Shown: one piece after another, positions 9,345 to 17,799 of the stretch
Layout: each line of letters starts with the position of its first letter
Numbering within the stretch: position 1 is the first letter of the stretch
From: Blautia luti
GTDB lineage: Bacteria > Bacillota > Clostridia > Lachnospirales > Lachnospiraceae
Assembly: GCF_013304735.1 (NCBI RefSeq)
Contig: NZ_JAAITI010000015.1
Location: 1-64,000, forward strand
Direction: 5' to 3'
DNA: 64,000 bases
Position numbers and translations under genes: made by a program
Notes under the pieces: generated by a model
The model's database searches: none
What the model saw: the letters and a program-made list of their open reading frames with translations, nothing else
Told to the model about the DNA's origin: nothing

Positions 9345-9899
9345 ATGGAAAAACAAAGGATGCACACGCTTCGTATGGTAATGCTGGCAATGATGGTTGC
9401 GATCGGTGTCGTTATTTCACCGATCCTGAGGATTGAGGGAATGTGCCCCACGGCGCATCTTGTCAATATCGTATGCTCGGTTCTGATGGGACCGTGGTAT
9501 TCCCTTCTCTGTGCGACCATGATCGGCGTGATCCGTATGATGTTCATGGGAATCCCGCCACTTGCACTGACCGGTGCAGTATTTGGCGCATTCCTTTCAG
9601 GTGTGTTCTACAGACTTTCCAAAGGCAAGATCATCTGCGCGGTGATCGGTGAGATCTTTGGAACGGGTATCATCGGATCCATGGTTTCTTATCCGGTGAT
9701 GGCATTCCTGATGGGAAGAGGCGGACTGACAGCATTTTATTATACGCCGATGTTCCTTGCAGCAACCACAATGGGAGGATGTGTTGCCTATATTTTCCTG
9801 AAGGCTCTGAGTAAAGCAGGTCTTCTGGTGAAATTCCAGGCAGCTTTGGGTTCAAAAACATATGAGACAAAGAATTTTACAACTGCGAAAGCGAATTAA
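9345..9899 (+). CDS. thiW: ThiW, S component of a thiazole/thiamine-precursor ECF transporter
   Basis: A 184-residue integral membrane protein with about five hydrophobic segments, matching the ThiW family of energy-coupling-factor substrate-binding components, predicted to import the thiazole moiety of thiamine. It would dock on the shared ECF module (EcfA/A'/T) encoded elsewhere. Landmarks are the basic N-terminus, RIEGMCPTAHLVNI and GEIFGTGIIGSM. The ATG with a GGAGG site (9331-9335) is chosen over an upstream TTG at 9294. Downstream of the TPP elements and overlapping thiM by 38 nt. Confidence 0.88.
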   Translation: MEKQRMHTLRMVMLAMMVAIGVVISPILRIEGMCPTAHLVNIVCSVLMGPWYSLLCATMIGVIRMMFMGIPPLALTGAVFGAFLSGVFYRLSKGKIICAVIGEIFGTGIIGSMVSYPVMAFLMGRGGLTAFYYTPMFLAATTMGGCVAYIFLKALSKAGLLVKFQAALGSKTYETKNFTTAKAN

Positions 9900-10764
9900 A
9901 GAAGAAAAGCCGCTGATCCATTGCATCACCAATCCGATCTCGATCCATGACTGTGCCAACGTGGTCCTTGCAGTAGGTGCAAGGCCGATCATGGCGGAGC
10001 ATCCGGCAGAGGTGACAGGTATTACGGCATCGGCTGGTGCGCTGATGCTGAATCTCGGGAATATTACCGATGCCAGGATCGAGTCAATGAAGCGTTCTAT
10101 GAGAACAGCGATGGAAAATAAGATTCCGGTTCTTCTGGACCTGGTAGGGGTTGCATGCAGTGATCTCAGGCTGGATCTGGCACGGGAGCTTTTAAGGATC
10201 GGTCATCCGGCAGTGCTGAAGGGAAATATGTCAGAGCTTCTGGCTGTTTCCGGGCTGCCGTCTCATGCGATCGGAATCGATGCGGGTGTCGAGGATGCTC
10301 TGACTGAGGAAAATATTGATGGAGTCAGTGAAGTGCTTAAGGCTTTTTCCAGAAATAATCAGGCAATCGTGCTGGCTACCGGGAAACAGGATTTTGTTAC
10401 GGATGGTGAACGGGTTGTTTTGGTACAAAATGGCAGTGCGGCGCTGTCCGGGATCACAGGAACCGGCTGTATGGTCGGTGCACTGACTGCGGCGTTTTTG
10501 CCGGGGTGCGAAGATAATATTGCGAAAGAAATGACGGATAGTATAGAGGCAGGTGTCTGGTCTGGCGTTGAGACGGAATTAAATGGGAGATCCGGGAATT
10601 ATCTGGCTGCGGCAGTGCTTGGTACTGCACTTATGGGTATCGCCGGCGAGGAAGCGGAGAAGATTTCCCGCGGTCCGGGAAGCTTTCAGGTAAATCTGCT
10701 GGATGAGATCTATGGGCTTTCGGATCGACAGCTGCTGGATCTGTTGAAGATTGAAATGTACTGA
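9862..10764 (+). CDS. thiM: Hydroxyethylthiazole kinase ThiM
   Basis: A 300-residue ribokinase-like kinase that phosphorylates 4-methyl-5-(2-hydroxyethyl)thiazole in the thiamine salvage route. The catalytic cysteine is in ITGTGCMVGA; the N-terminal substrate site PLIHCITNPIS and the strand VLKGNMSELLA are typical. It starts inside the end of thiW and has no convincing ribosome site, so translation is probably coupled to thiW. ThiE, 16 nt downstream, uses its product. Confidence 0.95.
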   Translation: MRQRILQLRKRIKEEKPLIHCITNPISIHDCANVVLAVGARPIMAEHPAEVTGITASAGALMLNLGNITDARIESMKRSMRTAMENKIPVLLDLVGVACSDLRLDLARELLRIGHPAVLKGNMSELLAVSGLPSHAIGIDAGVEDALTEENIDGVSEVLKAFSRNNQAIVLATGKQDFVTDGERVVLVQNGSAALSGITGTGCMVGALTAAFLPGCEDNIAKEMTDSIEAGVWSGVETELNGRSGNYLAAAVLGTALMGIAGEEAEKISRGPGSFQVNLLDEIYGLSDRQLLDLLKIEMY

Positions 10765-10780
10765 AAAAGAGGGGATTAGG

Positions 10781-11422
10781 ATGGATAGAAAAGATTTGGA
10801 TGTAACGTTGTATCTGGTGACGGATAGTTCTTATCATACGGAGGAGTCTTTGCTCCGTACGGTTGAGGAGGCTTGTAAGGGTGGTGTGACTCTGGTCCAG
10901 CTTCGCGAGAAGAATAAGGGTGGACGGGAGTATCTGGATAAGGCTTTTAAGGTGAAGGAGATCACAGATCGTTACAATGTGCCGCTGATCATTGATGATC
11001 GTGTGGATGTGGCGCTGGCCTGTGATGCGGCTGGTGTGCATGTTGGAGCTTCTGATATTCCGGTTGCTGTGGCAAGGAAGCTGATGGGACCGGATAAGAT
11101 CGTGGGGGCTACTGCCAAGACGGTGGAGGCTGCTGTGAAGGCTTATGAGGATGGTGCGGATTATCTTGGTGTGGGGGCGATTTATCCTACTACTACTAAG
11201 GTTGTGACGATCCTTACCAAGGTTTCTACGTTGAAGGATATCTGTGAGGCGGTTCCGATTCCGGCGGTTGCGATCGGGGGATTGAATGCCGGGAATATGG
11301 ATGTGCTTGAGGGCGCAGGCATGAGTGGTATGGCGGTTGTTTCTGCGATCATGAAGGCGGAGGATCCGAAGAAGAATGCGCGGGAGCTGAAGGAGAAGAT
11401 TGTTGCTTTGATGGGAAAGTGA
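10781..11422 (+). CDS. thiE: Thiamine-phosphate synthase ThiE
   Basis: A 213-residue TIM-barrel enzyme joining hydroxymethylpyrimidine pyrophosphate and thiazole phosphate to form thiamine phosphate. Family motifs are VTLVQLREKN, PLIIDDRVD, GVHVGASDIP, VGAIYPTTTK and PAVAIGGLN. The ATG at 10781 behind AAGAGGGG is preferred to one 30 nt upstream inside the end of thiM. Last gene of the salvage operon; no pyrimidine synthesis gene is in the window. Confidence 0.95.
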   Translation: MDRKDLDVTLYLVTDSSYHTEESLLRTVEEACKGGVTLVQLREKNKGGREYLDKAFKVKEITDRYNVPLIIDDRVDVALACDAAGVHVGASDIPVAVARKLMGPDKIVGATAKTVEAAVKAYEDGADYLGVGAIYPTTTKVVTILTKVSTLKDICEAVPIPAVAIGGLNAGNMDVLEGAGMSGMAVVSAIMKAEDPKKNARELKEKIVALMGK

Positions 11423-11438
11423 TTTAGGAAATGAATGG

Positions 11439-11479
11439 AGAGCAGTGGTGGATTTGAGGTTCATTGCTGTTCTTTTTTT
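11439..11479 (+). terminator. Intrinsic terminator after thiE
   Basis: AGAGCAGTG pairs with CATTGCTGTTCT, followed by seven T. Confidence 0.75.
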
Positions 11480-11480
11480 G

Positions 11481-11721
11481 TTGAAATACGGACGCCCGTG
11501 AGGCGTGTGCTGCCTGTCGCCGGGGCTTCGTCGGGGGCTGGCTTCTAGGCTGCCGGAATTCTGCTAAAACCGTTTTCCAAAAGTCCGAACTCGCGTCTTG
11601 CAGCCGCTCAGACAGCGGACTTTTGAAAAACAACGCAGATTTCCGCCAGCCAAGAATCAGCTCCCCTCCTGCAGAGTCCGGCGACAGGCAGCACACGCCT
11701 CACGGGCTGGTTTTTCAAGGC
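11481..11721. repeat. Long imperfect hairpin with a perfect 30-nt stem
   Basis: The whole stretch between convergent thiE and the Lrp-type gene folds back on itself. A perfect 30-nt inverted repeat (11494-11523 with 11678-11707) is extended outward (TTGAAA..AC / GTTTTTCAA) and inward by an imperfect stem (GGCTGGCTTCTAGGCTGCCGG against the complement of 11641-11660), closing with AAAAGTCCG (11579-11587) / CGGACTTTT (11618-11626). It is visibly richer in G+C than its neighbours. No coding content. It looks like a MITE-like or REP-type element, or a very long bidirectional terminator. Confidence 0.75.
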
Positions 11722-11736
11722 GGCAGGGGAGGGTGG

Positions 11737-12183
11737 TTACTCCACCGGCAGATCTCTGTGTTCTACGCTGGTGGAGAATACGATCTGTGTTTTGGTGCGG
11801 CCGAACTGCTGGAGTTCGTTGATGAAGTGGTCCAGTTCCATGGTGGAGCGGAAGGCTACTTCGATGAGCATGGAGTAATCGCCGGTGACGCAGTTGCATT
11901 CGATGACGTTTGGGATGGACTGGATGAAGGGATAGAAGTCTTTTTTTTGGTTGGGTTCTACTTCCAGGTTGATGAATGCTTTTATATGATAACCGAGAAA
12001 TACCGGGTTGATCTGGGCATGGTAGCCTGTGATCAGCCCGTTTTTTTCGAGGTGTTCGATCCTGGCGGAGACAGCGGGGGAGGAAAGGAAGACTTCCTTT
12101 GCGATTTCCTTTACCGGAGTGCGGGCGTTTTTCTGAAGCATTTCGATGATTTTTCGGTCGATGTTGTCGAGTTTGTGTTCCAT
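11737..12183 (-). CDS. Lrp/AsnC family transcriptional regulator
   Basis: A 148-residue feast/famine regulator: N-terminal winged helix-turn-helix (1-60, LDNIDRKIIEMLQKNARTPV, SSPAVSARIEHLEKNGLI) and a C-terminal RAM ligand-binding domain (about 65-145, CVTGDYSMLIEVAF). Such proteins sense amino acids and bind as octamers. AAAGGAG precedes the ATG. It is divergent from aspartate ammonia-lyase across about 400 nt, so control of aspA is a reasonable inference. The strong promoter overlaps a possible autoregulatory palindrome. Confidence 0.92.
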   Translation of the reverse strand: MEHKLDNIDRKIIEMLQKNARTPVKEIAKEVFLSSPAVSARIEHLEKNGLITGYHAQINPVFLGYHIKAFINLEVEPNQKKDFYPFIQSIPNVIECNCVTGDYSMLIEVAFRSTMELDHFINELQQFGRTKTQIVFSTSVEHRDLPVE

Positions 12184-12275
12184 GTAGAATGTCTCCTTTC
12201 AATGAAAAAAATGTTATTTGTAACTGGTACAGAGCTGCGTAGGGAAGTGGATTGAAAATAGGTATTTCTGTATTG

Positions 12276-12304
12276 ATTATACTGCGTGTGTTATCACAAC
12301 ACAA
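12276..12304 (-). promoter_or_regulatory. Promoter of the Lrp-type regulator
   Basis: On the minus strand: TTGTGT, 17-nt spacer, TATAAT. The spacer holds GTGTTGTGATAACAC, a near-palindrome that could be an autoregulatory site. Confidence 0.75.
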
Positions 12305-12582
12305 GAAACGACTTAATAAAAATAAGAAAAATAAAAGAAATTCTTAAAAAGATTAATGTAAACTATTGAAAAACACGGATAATCGTGGTTTTCCATTAAA
12401 AGTATTTACAAGCTACAAAGAAAGTGTTAGCTTCTTAGGCATCAGAAAAACAGCTGCTGATAAAAATGAAAATAACAGAATGATTTGTAAACAGCGAATA
12501 TCCGTCGGACTGAAAAAATGAGATCAGAGGGCGGAGCAAATCAGATGTGCACAGGATCAGAAGAAAGAAGAGGGATGATAAA
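12305..12582. promoter_or_regulatory. Upstream region of aspA with an inverted repeat
   Basis: No gene. It is A/T-rich with A-tracts near 12310-12355, followed by a near-perfect inverted repeat GAAAAACACG (12368-12377) / CGTGGTTTTC (12384-12393). A weak TTTACA-17-TAGCTT pair follows near 12411. GAATATCCGTC near 12498 resembles the tail of the dispersed repeat. GAGGGATGATAAA provides the aspA ribosome site. Confidence 0.4.
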
Positions 12583-14013
12583 ATGACAACAGAAACAAGA
12601 CTGGAAGCAGATTCGATCGGAACTATGGAAGTGCCTGCAGAGGCTTATTACGGAGTTCAGGCTTTAAGGGCAAAACAGAATTTTCCTATTACAGGTACAA
12701 AGCTTCATCCGGTATTTATCAGGAACCTGGCACAGATTAAAAAAGCAGCAGCTATCACTAATAGTAATGCAGGGCTTCTTCCGGAGGATAAGGCAGACGC
12801 CATTGTTAGAGCCTGTGATGAAGTGATCGCAGGAAAATTGGCTGAGGAATTTATCGTAGATGCCATTCAGGGTGGTGCCGGAACCAGCGCAAATATGAAT
12901 ATGAATGAGGTGATCGCAAACAGAGCCGGTGAGATCCTCGGATGTCCGAAGGGTAGCTATAAAATGGTCCATCCAAATGATCACGTAAACATGGCGCAGT
13001 CCACCAATGATGTGATTCCGACGGCCGGTAAGCTTACCGTTCTGGATCTTCTTGCACCTCTGGAAAAAGCACTGGTAAGACTTGAGAAGGAGCTTGCAAA
13101 AAAGGCAGAGGAGTTCGATGACGTGATCACTATGGGACGTACACAGCTTCAGGATGCAGTTCCGATCCGTCTTGGTCAGGTGTTCCACGGTTATGCGTCC
13201 ATGGTTTCCAGAGACAGGAAACGTATCGAAAAGGCTCACAGGGAAATGTACACCGTAAACCTTGGAGGAACTGCAGTGGGAACTGCTATCAATGTTTCCG
13301 ATTCTTATTTTTATAAGATTGTGCCAAATCTGGAAAAGCTTACAGGTTATCCGTTGAAACAGGCCGAGGACCTTTTTGACGCAACAGAAAATCTGGACGG
13401 CTTTGTTGCCGTATCCGGTGTAGTAAAAACCTGTGCGGTGGATCTTTCCAAGATGTGCAACGATCTTCGACTGATGTCTTCCGGCCCGAAAACCGGATTT
13501 GGGGAGATCAATCTTCCAGCAAAGCAGAATGGGTCTTCCATCATGCCAGGTAAGGTAAATCCGGTCATTCCGGAGGTAGTAAGCCAGGTTGCTTTCCACA
13601 TCGTAGGACATGATACCACCATTACCATGGCGGCAGAAGCCGGACAGCTGGAGCTGAATGCTTTTGAGCCGGTTGTATTTTGTAATCTTTTTGAATCCAT
13701 TACGACTCTGGGAAAAGCAGTGGATACATTGATCGTAAACTGCATCACAGGAATCACCGCAAACCGCAAACACTGCAAAGACCTGATGGAAAGCAGTGCA
13801 GGAATTGCAACAGCTCTTTGCCCGCATATCGGATACAAGGCATCTGCAGCCATTGCAAAAACAGCTGTAAAAACAGGAAAATCCGTCCGTGAGCTTGTTC
13901 TGGAACAGGGACTCATGAAGGAGAAAGAGCTGGAAGAGGTTCTTGATCCGTATCTGATGACAGAAGTCGGAGAAGAGAGGAAAGAGGATGAAGTAAGAAG
14001 GAAAGCCTGCTGA
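12583..14013 (+). CDS. aspA: Aspartate ammonia-lyase
   Basis: A 476-residue member of the fumarase/aspartase superfamily, converting L-aspartate reversibly to fumarate and ammonia. The superfamily signature GSSIMPGKVNPVIPE is intact; GRTQLQDAVPIRLGQ and MNMNEVIANRA fit aspartase. The first ATG of the frame is at 12547, but the ATG at 12583 has a well-placed GAGGG site and gives the conserved N-terminus TETRLEADSIGTMEVP. Fumarase C is the alternative, judged less likely. It stands divergent from the Lrp-type gene. Confidence 0.93.
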   Translation: MTTETRLEADSIGTMEVPAEAYYGVQALRAKQNFPITGTKLHPVFIRNLAQIKKAAAITNSNAGLLPEDKADAIVRACDEVIAGKLAEEFIVDAIQGGAGTSANMNMNEVIANRAGEILGCPKGSYKMVHPNDHVNMAQSTNDVIPTAGKLTVLDLLAPLEKALVRLEKELAKKAEEFDDVITMGRTQLQDAVPIRLGQVFHGYASMVSRDRKRIEKAHREMYTVNLGGTAVGTAINVSDSYFYKIVPNLEKLTGYPLKQAEDLFDATENLDGFVAVSGVVKTCAVDLSKMCNDLRLMSSGPKTGFGEINLPAKQNGSSIMPGKVNPVIPEVVSQVAFHIVGHDTTITMAAEAGQLELNAFEPVVFCNLFESITTLGKAVDTLIVNCITGITANRKHCKDLMESSAGIATALCPHIGYKASAAIAKTAVKTGKSVRELVLEQGLMKEKELEEVLDPYLMTEVGEERKEDEVRRKAC

Positions 14014-14143
14014 GAAAGTTATCTGTACCAACGTATGACGGGAACGTCTGATGCAGCAATTCATTTCAGAGCAGCTGAACCTGATGCGGGATTTTATGGA
14101 AATGCTATAGGCAGATCAGGAATGAGATATCAATGAGTACTAT

Positions 14144-14176
14144 AAGGAGACTTGTCACAGTGCAGGTCTCCTTTTA
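14144..14176 (+). terminator. Intrinsic terminator after aspA
   Basis: AAGGAGAC pairs with GTCTCCTTTT around a 14-nt loop. It lies 130 nt after the stop, just before the helicase gene; I see no gene between. Confidence 0.7.
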
Positions 14177-14215
14177 TAATGGAAGAAATGCGATAAGAAA
14201 AGAAGGGAAAGATAC

Positions 14216-17200
14216 ATGCTTAAACGAACAGCCATACGGGCACTCTGTAATACAACGGCATATCAGAGAGGTCTTGATATTTACCGTACCGGAAAGAGGA
14301 TCCAGTCGCTGGATATTAAGTCGGAAGGAGCTGTGGATAAAATATCTGCAGCAGTGAAGGAAAGTGGGCGTAATGTATACAATACAGGCTTTCAGTATGA
14401 TACAGAAGCGGACCGCATAAAAGAAGCATACTGTGACTGCCCGGCTTTTCGCAGCTATTCCGGGATCTGTAAGCATTGCGTGGCAGTGCTTCTGGAATAT
14501 GGAGACCGTAAGGCCTATGAGCGTGTGGAAATCCGCAGACAGCAGGATGAGGAACAGAAGCAGGCAGAGTTATTCAGCGGAACAGCATTTCCGGCTGCTT
14601 TATCCGGACCAGGGCAGCCTGCAACGAAAACCACCGTTGAGCTGAAAAGCCTCCTTAATCGCCAGCTATACAGCCGTATGCTTCCGTTTTCCGGGGATCC
14701 GTATTTTGGTAGGGTGGAGCTGGAAACCTGCCTGAAATTTAATTCTGTGAGAAATTGTTTTACCGTGGAATTCCGCGTTGGCTGTGAGAAAAAATATATC
14801 CTCAAGGATGTGTTGGCCTTTGTGTGGAATCTGGATCATAATGAGAAGGTTTCTTATGGAAAAAATCTGGAATTTATCCATTCCGATGAAGCCTTTTCAG
14901 AAGGAGCCAGAAGCGTGCTGGCCTTTATCCGGGAATGGGTCGAGAATCATCACGGCACTTACATGTCCAGATATGAACAGCTGAAGAATATAGCTGTGGA
15001 AAAGGTGAGGGATCTTACCGTTGACAGAAAAGAACTTGAGGATTTGCTTCTTATACTTGGCGAAAAAAGTTTCAAGTTCAAAATGAACAATGATCCGGAG
15101 ACAACATGGCATTCTGTCAGAGAAATTCCGGACAGGACGCTGATGATCCGGAAGAAGGATCAGGGGTTATCTCTTGAGATCGCGCCGGTATACAGTGTGA
15201 TAGGCATACGGTATCATATGTATTTTGATAATGCGAAGGTATATCTGGTTTCCAGGCAGGAGCTTGGAGCAGTGGAGGAATTTGTTGCCTGTCTGGAGCG
15301 GCTTCCTGCAGGCCGAGGCTTTATTGATGAACCGGATGTGCCTGCGTTTGTGCGTGAGCTGCTTCCTTCCCTGAAAAAATTTTTTCACTGTGATCTCAGG
15401 GATTTCCCGGAAGAAACAGGTCTTGAATGCTACAAGGCTGCATATGAGATCTATCTGGATGCACCAGAGCGTGACTGGATCACCTGTAAGGCATTTTCTG
15501 TTTACGGGAAGGATAAATTTTCGGTTTTTGACCGAGATGTGTCTGCCCGCACCAGGGATATTCCGGGAGAGCTTGGTGTGTTTGCGCTGCTGTCAAAATA
15601 TTTTAACGGATATGATGACCAGCGGATGGAGCTGGCATTGGATTGTCGTGCCGAGGAACTGGAATCTTTGTGCAGGGAAGGTTCAGGGAAGCCCGACAGT
15701 GTGAAAGCTTCCGAAGAAAAGCTCTACCAGCTTCTTACTGAAGGGATCCCCGCCATGCAGAAAGTTGCAGCTGTCTATATTTCCCAGTCCATCAAACAGA
15801 TGCGGGTGACAAAGCTGCCAAACATCCGTCTTGGCGTTTCTCTGTCAGCCGGACTTCTGAACCTGGATCTGGATGTGGAGGGGATGGATCAGGCGCAGCT
15901 TTTTGATATTCTTTCCAGGTACGATCGCAGGAAAAAATATTTCCGCCTGAAGGATGGCAGCTTTCTGGATGTTTCCGATGGTCAGCTCAGGGAGCTTTCT
16001 GCTCTGAAAAATGGACTGCAGATCAGTGATCGTGAACTGAAAAAAGGAAAGACTCAGGTTCCGGCCTATCGTGCTATGTATCTGGACAGTCAGCTGAAGG
16101 GCGGCGATCTGATCAAGGTAGAGAAGGACAATGCCTTTCGTGCGTTGATCCGGAACATGCAGACAATGGAAGAACATAAATTTCAGATTCCCAGGGAGCA
16201 GGAAAAAATCCTCCGGGGCTATCAGAAAGAGGGCTTTTACTGGATCAAAACTTTGAAGCATAATCAGTTTGGAGGGATCCTGGCAGATGATATGGGACTT
16301 GGAAAAACCCTCCAAGTGATCACATTTCTCTGGTCAGAATTTCAGAAATCTGCGCCGGGAGAAAACAGACGTGCCCTTGTGATAACGCCTGCTTCGCTGG
16401 TGTTTAACTGGATGAACGAGATCGAACGTTTTGCGCCGGGACTTCCGGCTACCGTTGTGACTGGTGATGTGAAGGAGAGGAAAGCACTGATCAAAAATGC
16501 GGGAGAACGGGAGGTTCTGATCACTTCCTATGACCTTCTGAAACGGGATCTGAAGGCTTATCAGAACCTGGATTTTGCTGTGCAGATCATTGATGAGGCG
16601 CAGTATATCAAGAATCACGGAACTCAGGTGGCAAAGGCTGTGAAGGAGATCCGGTCGGAATTCAGGCTTGCGCTGACCGGTACACCGGTGGAGAACAGGC
16701 TCAGTGAGCTGTGGAGTATTTTTGATTTTCTGATGCCGGGATTTTTGTATTCTTATGAGAAATTCCGCAAGGAAATAGAGCTTCCAGCTGTGCAGTACAG
16801 CAATTCCGATGCGATGGAGCGTCTGCAGAAAATAATCCGTCCTTTTGTGCTGCGGAGATTGAAGAGGGATGTGCTGAAGGATCTTCCGGATAAGCTGGAA
16901 AAAGATATGTTTTCCCCGTTGGAAAGCGAGCAGAAGGAGCTGTATGAGGCCCATACGGAACGGCTTCGCCTGATGCTTGGGATGCAGTCGGATGCGGAGT
17001 TTCGCACTTCTAAACTGCAGATCCTTGCAGAGATCACGAGGCTGCGGCAGATCTGCTGTTATCCGGGACTGGTATATGAAGGATACAAAGGGAATTCTTC
17101 CAAGCTGGAGATGTGCATGGAGTTGGTTCAGAATGCGGTGAATGGCGGACATAAGCTCCTGTTGTTTTCCCAGTTTACTACCATGCTGGATGTGCTGGCT

Positions 17201-17608
17201 GTCCGTCTGAAAAAAGCAAAGATTTCTTTTTATATGCTGACGGGGGCTACTTCCAAGGAAAAACGTGCGCAGATGGTACAGGCATTTAATGAGGACGATA
17301 CTTCTGTTTTCTGCATTTCTCTGAAAGCAGGAGGAACAGGCCTGAATCTTACGGCAGCTGATATTGTGATCCACTACGATCCATGGTGGAATCTTGCTGT
17401 GCAGAATCAGGCAACAGACCGTGCCCACCGCATCGGTCAGCAGAACGTTGTCAGTGTCTACCGCCTCTTTATGAAAGACACCATAGAAGAACGAATCCGG
17501 GCTCTTCAGGAAAGAAAACGGGAACTGGCTGATGAGATCTTAAGCGGCGAGGGAATCGGCCAGGCTTTGATCAGCAGAGAGGAAGTACTGGAGCTGCTAG
17601 GCAGGTAA
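14216..17608 (+). CDS. SNF2-family helicase with SWIM zinc finger
   Basis: An 1130-residue Swi2/Snf2-type double-stranded DNA translocase. The N-terminus has a SWIM finger CDCPAFRSYSGICKHC (about 73-88), followed by the bacterial SNF2-associated region and the ATPase core at about 660-1130: Walker A DDMGLGKTLQ, motif II DEAQYIKN, LTGTPVENRLSELWSIFDF, and in lobe 2 SLKAGGTGLNLTAA and ATDRAHRIGQ. These proteins are widespread in Firmicutes with unclear roles, thought to remodel stalled transcription or nucleoprotein complexes. The gene is alone, with no methylase, nuclease or defence partner nearby, so a defence role is not supported. Confidence 0.92.
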   Translation: MLKRTAIRALCNTTAYQRGLDIYRTGKRIQSLDIKSEGAVDKISAAVKESGRNVYNTGFQYDTEADRIKEAYCDCPAFRSYSGICKHCVAVLLEYGDRKAYERVEIRRQQDEEQKQAELFSGTAFPAALSGPGQPATKTTVELKSLLNRQLYSRMLPFSGDPYFGRVELETCLKFNSVRNCFTVEFRVGCEKKYILKDVLAFVWNLDHNEKVSYGKNLEFIHSDEAFSEGARSVLAFIREWVENHHGTYMSRYEQLKNIAVEKVRDLTVDRKELEDLLLILGEKSFKFKMNNDPETTWHSVREIPDRTLMIRKKDQGLSLEIAPVYSVIGIRYHMYFDNAKVYLVSRQELGAVEEFVACLERLPAGRGFIDEPDVPAFVRELLPSLKKFFHCDLRDFPEETGLECYKAAYEIYLDAPERDWITCKAFSVYGKDKFSVFDRDVSARTRDIPGELGVFALLSKYFNGYDDQRMELALDCRAEELESLCREGSGKPDSVKASEEKLYQLLTEGIPAMQKVAAVYISQSIKQMRVTKLPNIRLGVSLSAGLLNLDLDVEGMDQAQLFDILSRYDRRKKYFRLKDGSFLDVSDGQLRELSALKNGLQISDRELKKGKTQVPAYRAMYLDSQLKGGDLIKVEKDNAFRALIRNMQTMEEHKFQIPREQEKILRGYQKEGFYWIKTLKHNQFGGILADDMGLGKTLQVITFLWSEFQKSAPGENRRALVITPASLVFNWMNEIERFAPGLPATVVTGDVKERKALIKNAGEREVLITSYDLLKRDLKAYQNLDFAVQIIDEAQYIKNHGTQVAKAVKEIRSEFRLALTGTPVENRLSELWSIFDFLMPGFLYSYEKFRKEIELPAVQYSNSDAMERLQKIIRPFVLRRLKRDVLKDLPDKLEKDMFSPLESEQKELYEAHTERLRLMLGMQSDAEFRTSKLQILAEITRLRQICCYPGLVYEGYKGNSSKLEMCMELVQNAVNGGHKLLLFSQFTTMLDVLAVRLKKAKISFYMLTGATSKEKRAQMVQAFNEDDTSVFCISLKAGGTGLNLTAADIVIHYDPWWNLAVQNQATDRAHRIGQQNVVSVYRLFMKDTIEERIRALQERKRELADEILSGEGIGQALISREEVLELLGR

Positions 17609-17616
17609 AATTCTTA

Positions 17617-17720
17617 ACTGAATCAAGTAAGTTCCCTGCTTCAATTACGAAAAGCAATACGCGGTGAGGGGACTTGCTTGTATCGGGAAGAATGTAGGCT
17701 GTGAATATCCGCCTGACTCA
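17617..17720. repeat. Dispersed intergenic repeat, short form
   Basis: AACTGAATCAAGTAAGTTCCC...GGGGACTTGCTTGTATC shares long blocks with the element at 56533. AAGTAAGTTCCC and GGGGACTTGCTT are inverted copies, so the unit folds as a hairpin. It ends with GAATATCCGC, the tail shared with 30894 and 56666. Confidence 0.65.
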
Positions 17721-17723
17721 ACA

Positions 17724-17784
17724 AAAACACCCCCGATGGAAATCGCGTGTGTAAATCACATACGATATCCGTCAGGGGTGTTTT
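17724..17784. terminator. Bidirectional terminator between the helicase and symporter genes
   Basis: AAAACACCCCcGA.GGA pairs with TCC.TCaGGGGTGTTTT with A and T runs outside both arms, so it can stop transcripts from both convergent genes. Confidence 0.8.
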
Positions 17785-17799
17785 ATTTAAAGTTTTATT

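Noticed and set aside
11623-12255. A 210-codon plus-strand frame over the hairpin and the Lrp-type gene
   Set aside because: It is the complement of the Lrp-type coding region and of the inverted repeat; the minus-strand protein is clearly the real one.
12664-14064. A 466-codon open frame antisense to aspA
   Set aside because: It mirrors the codon bias of aspA, has no ribosome site, and encodes a cysteine/histidine-rich sequence without domain features.
14216-17608. SNF2 helicase as part of a defence system
   Set aside because: No nuclease, methylase, phospholipase-D or DISARM-type partner is nearby and the N-terminal SWIM architecture is that of common housekeeping Firmicute helicases.
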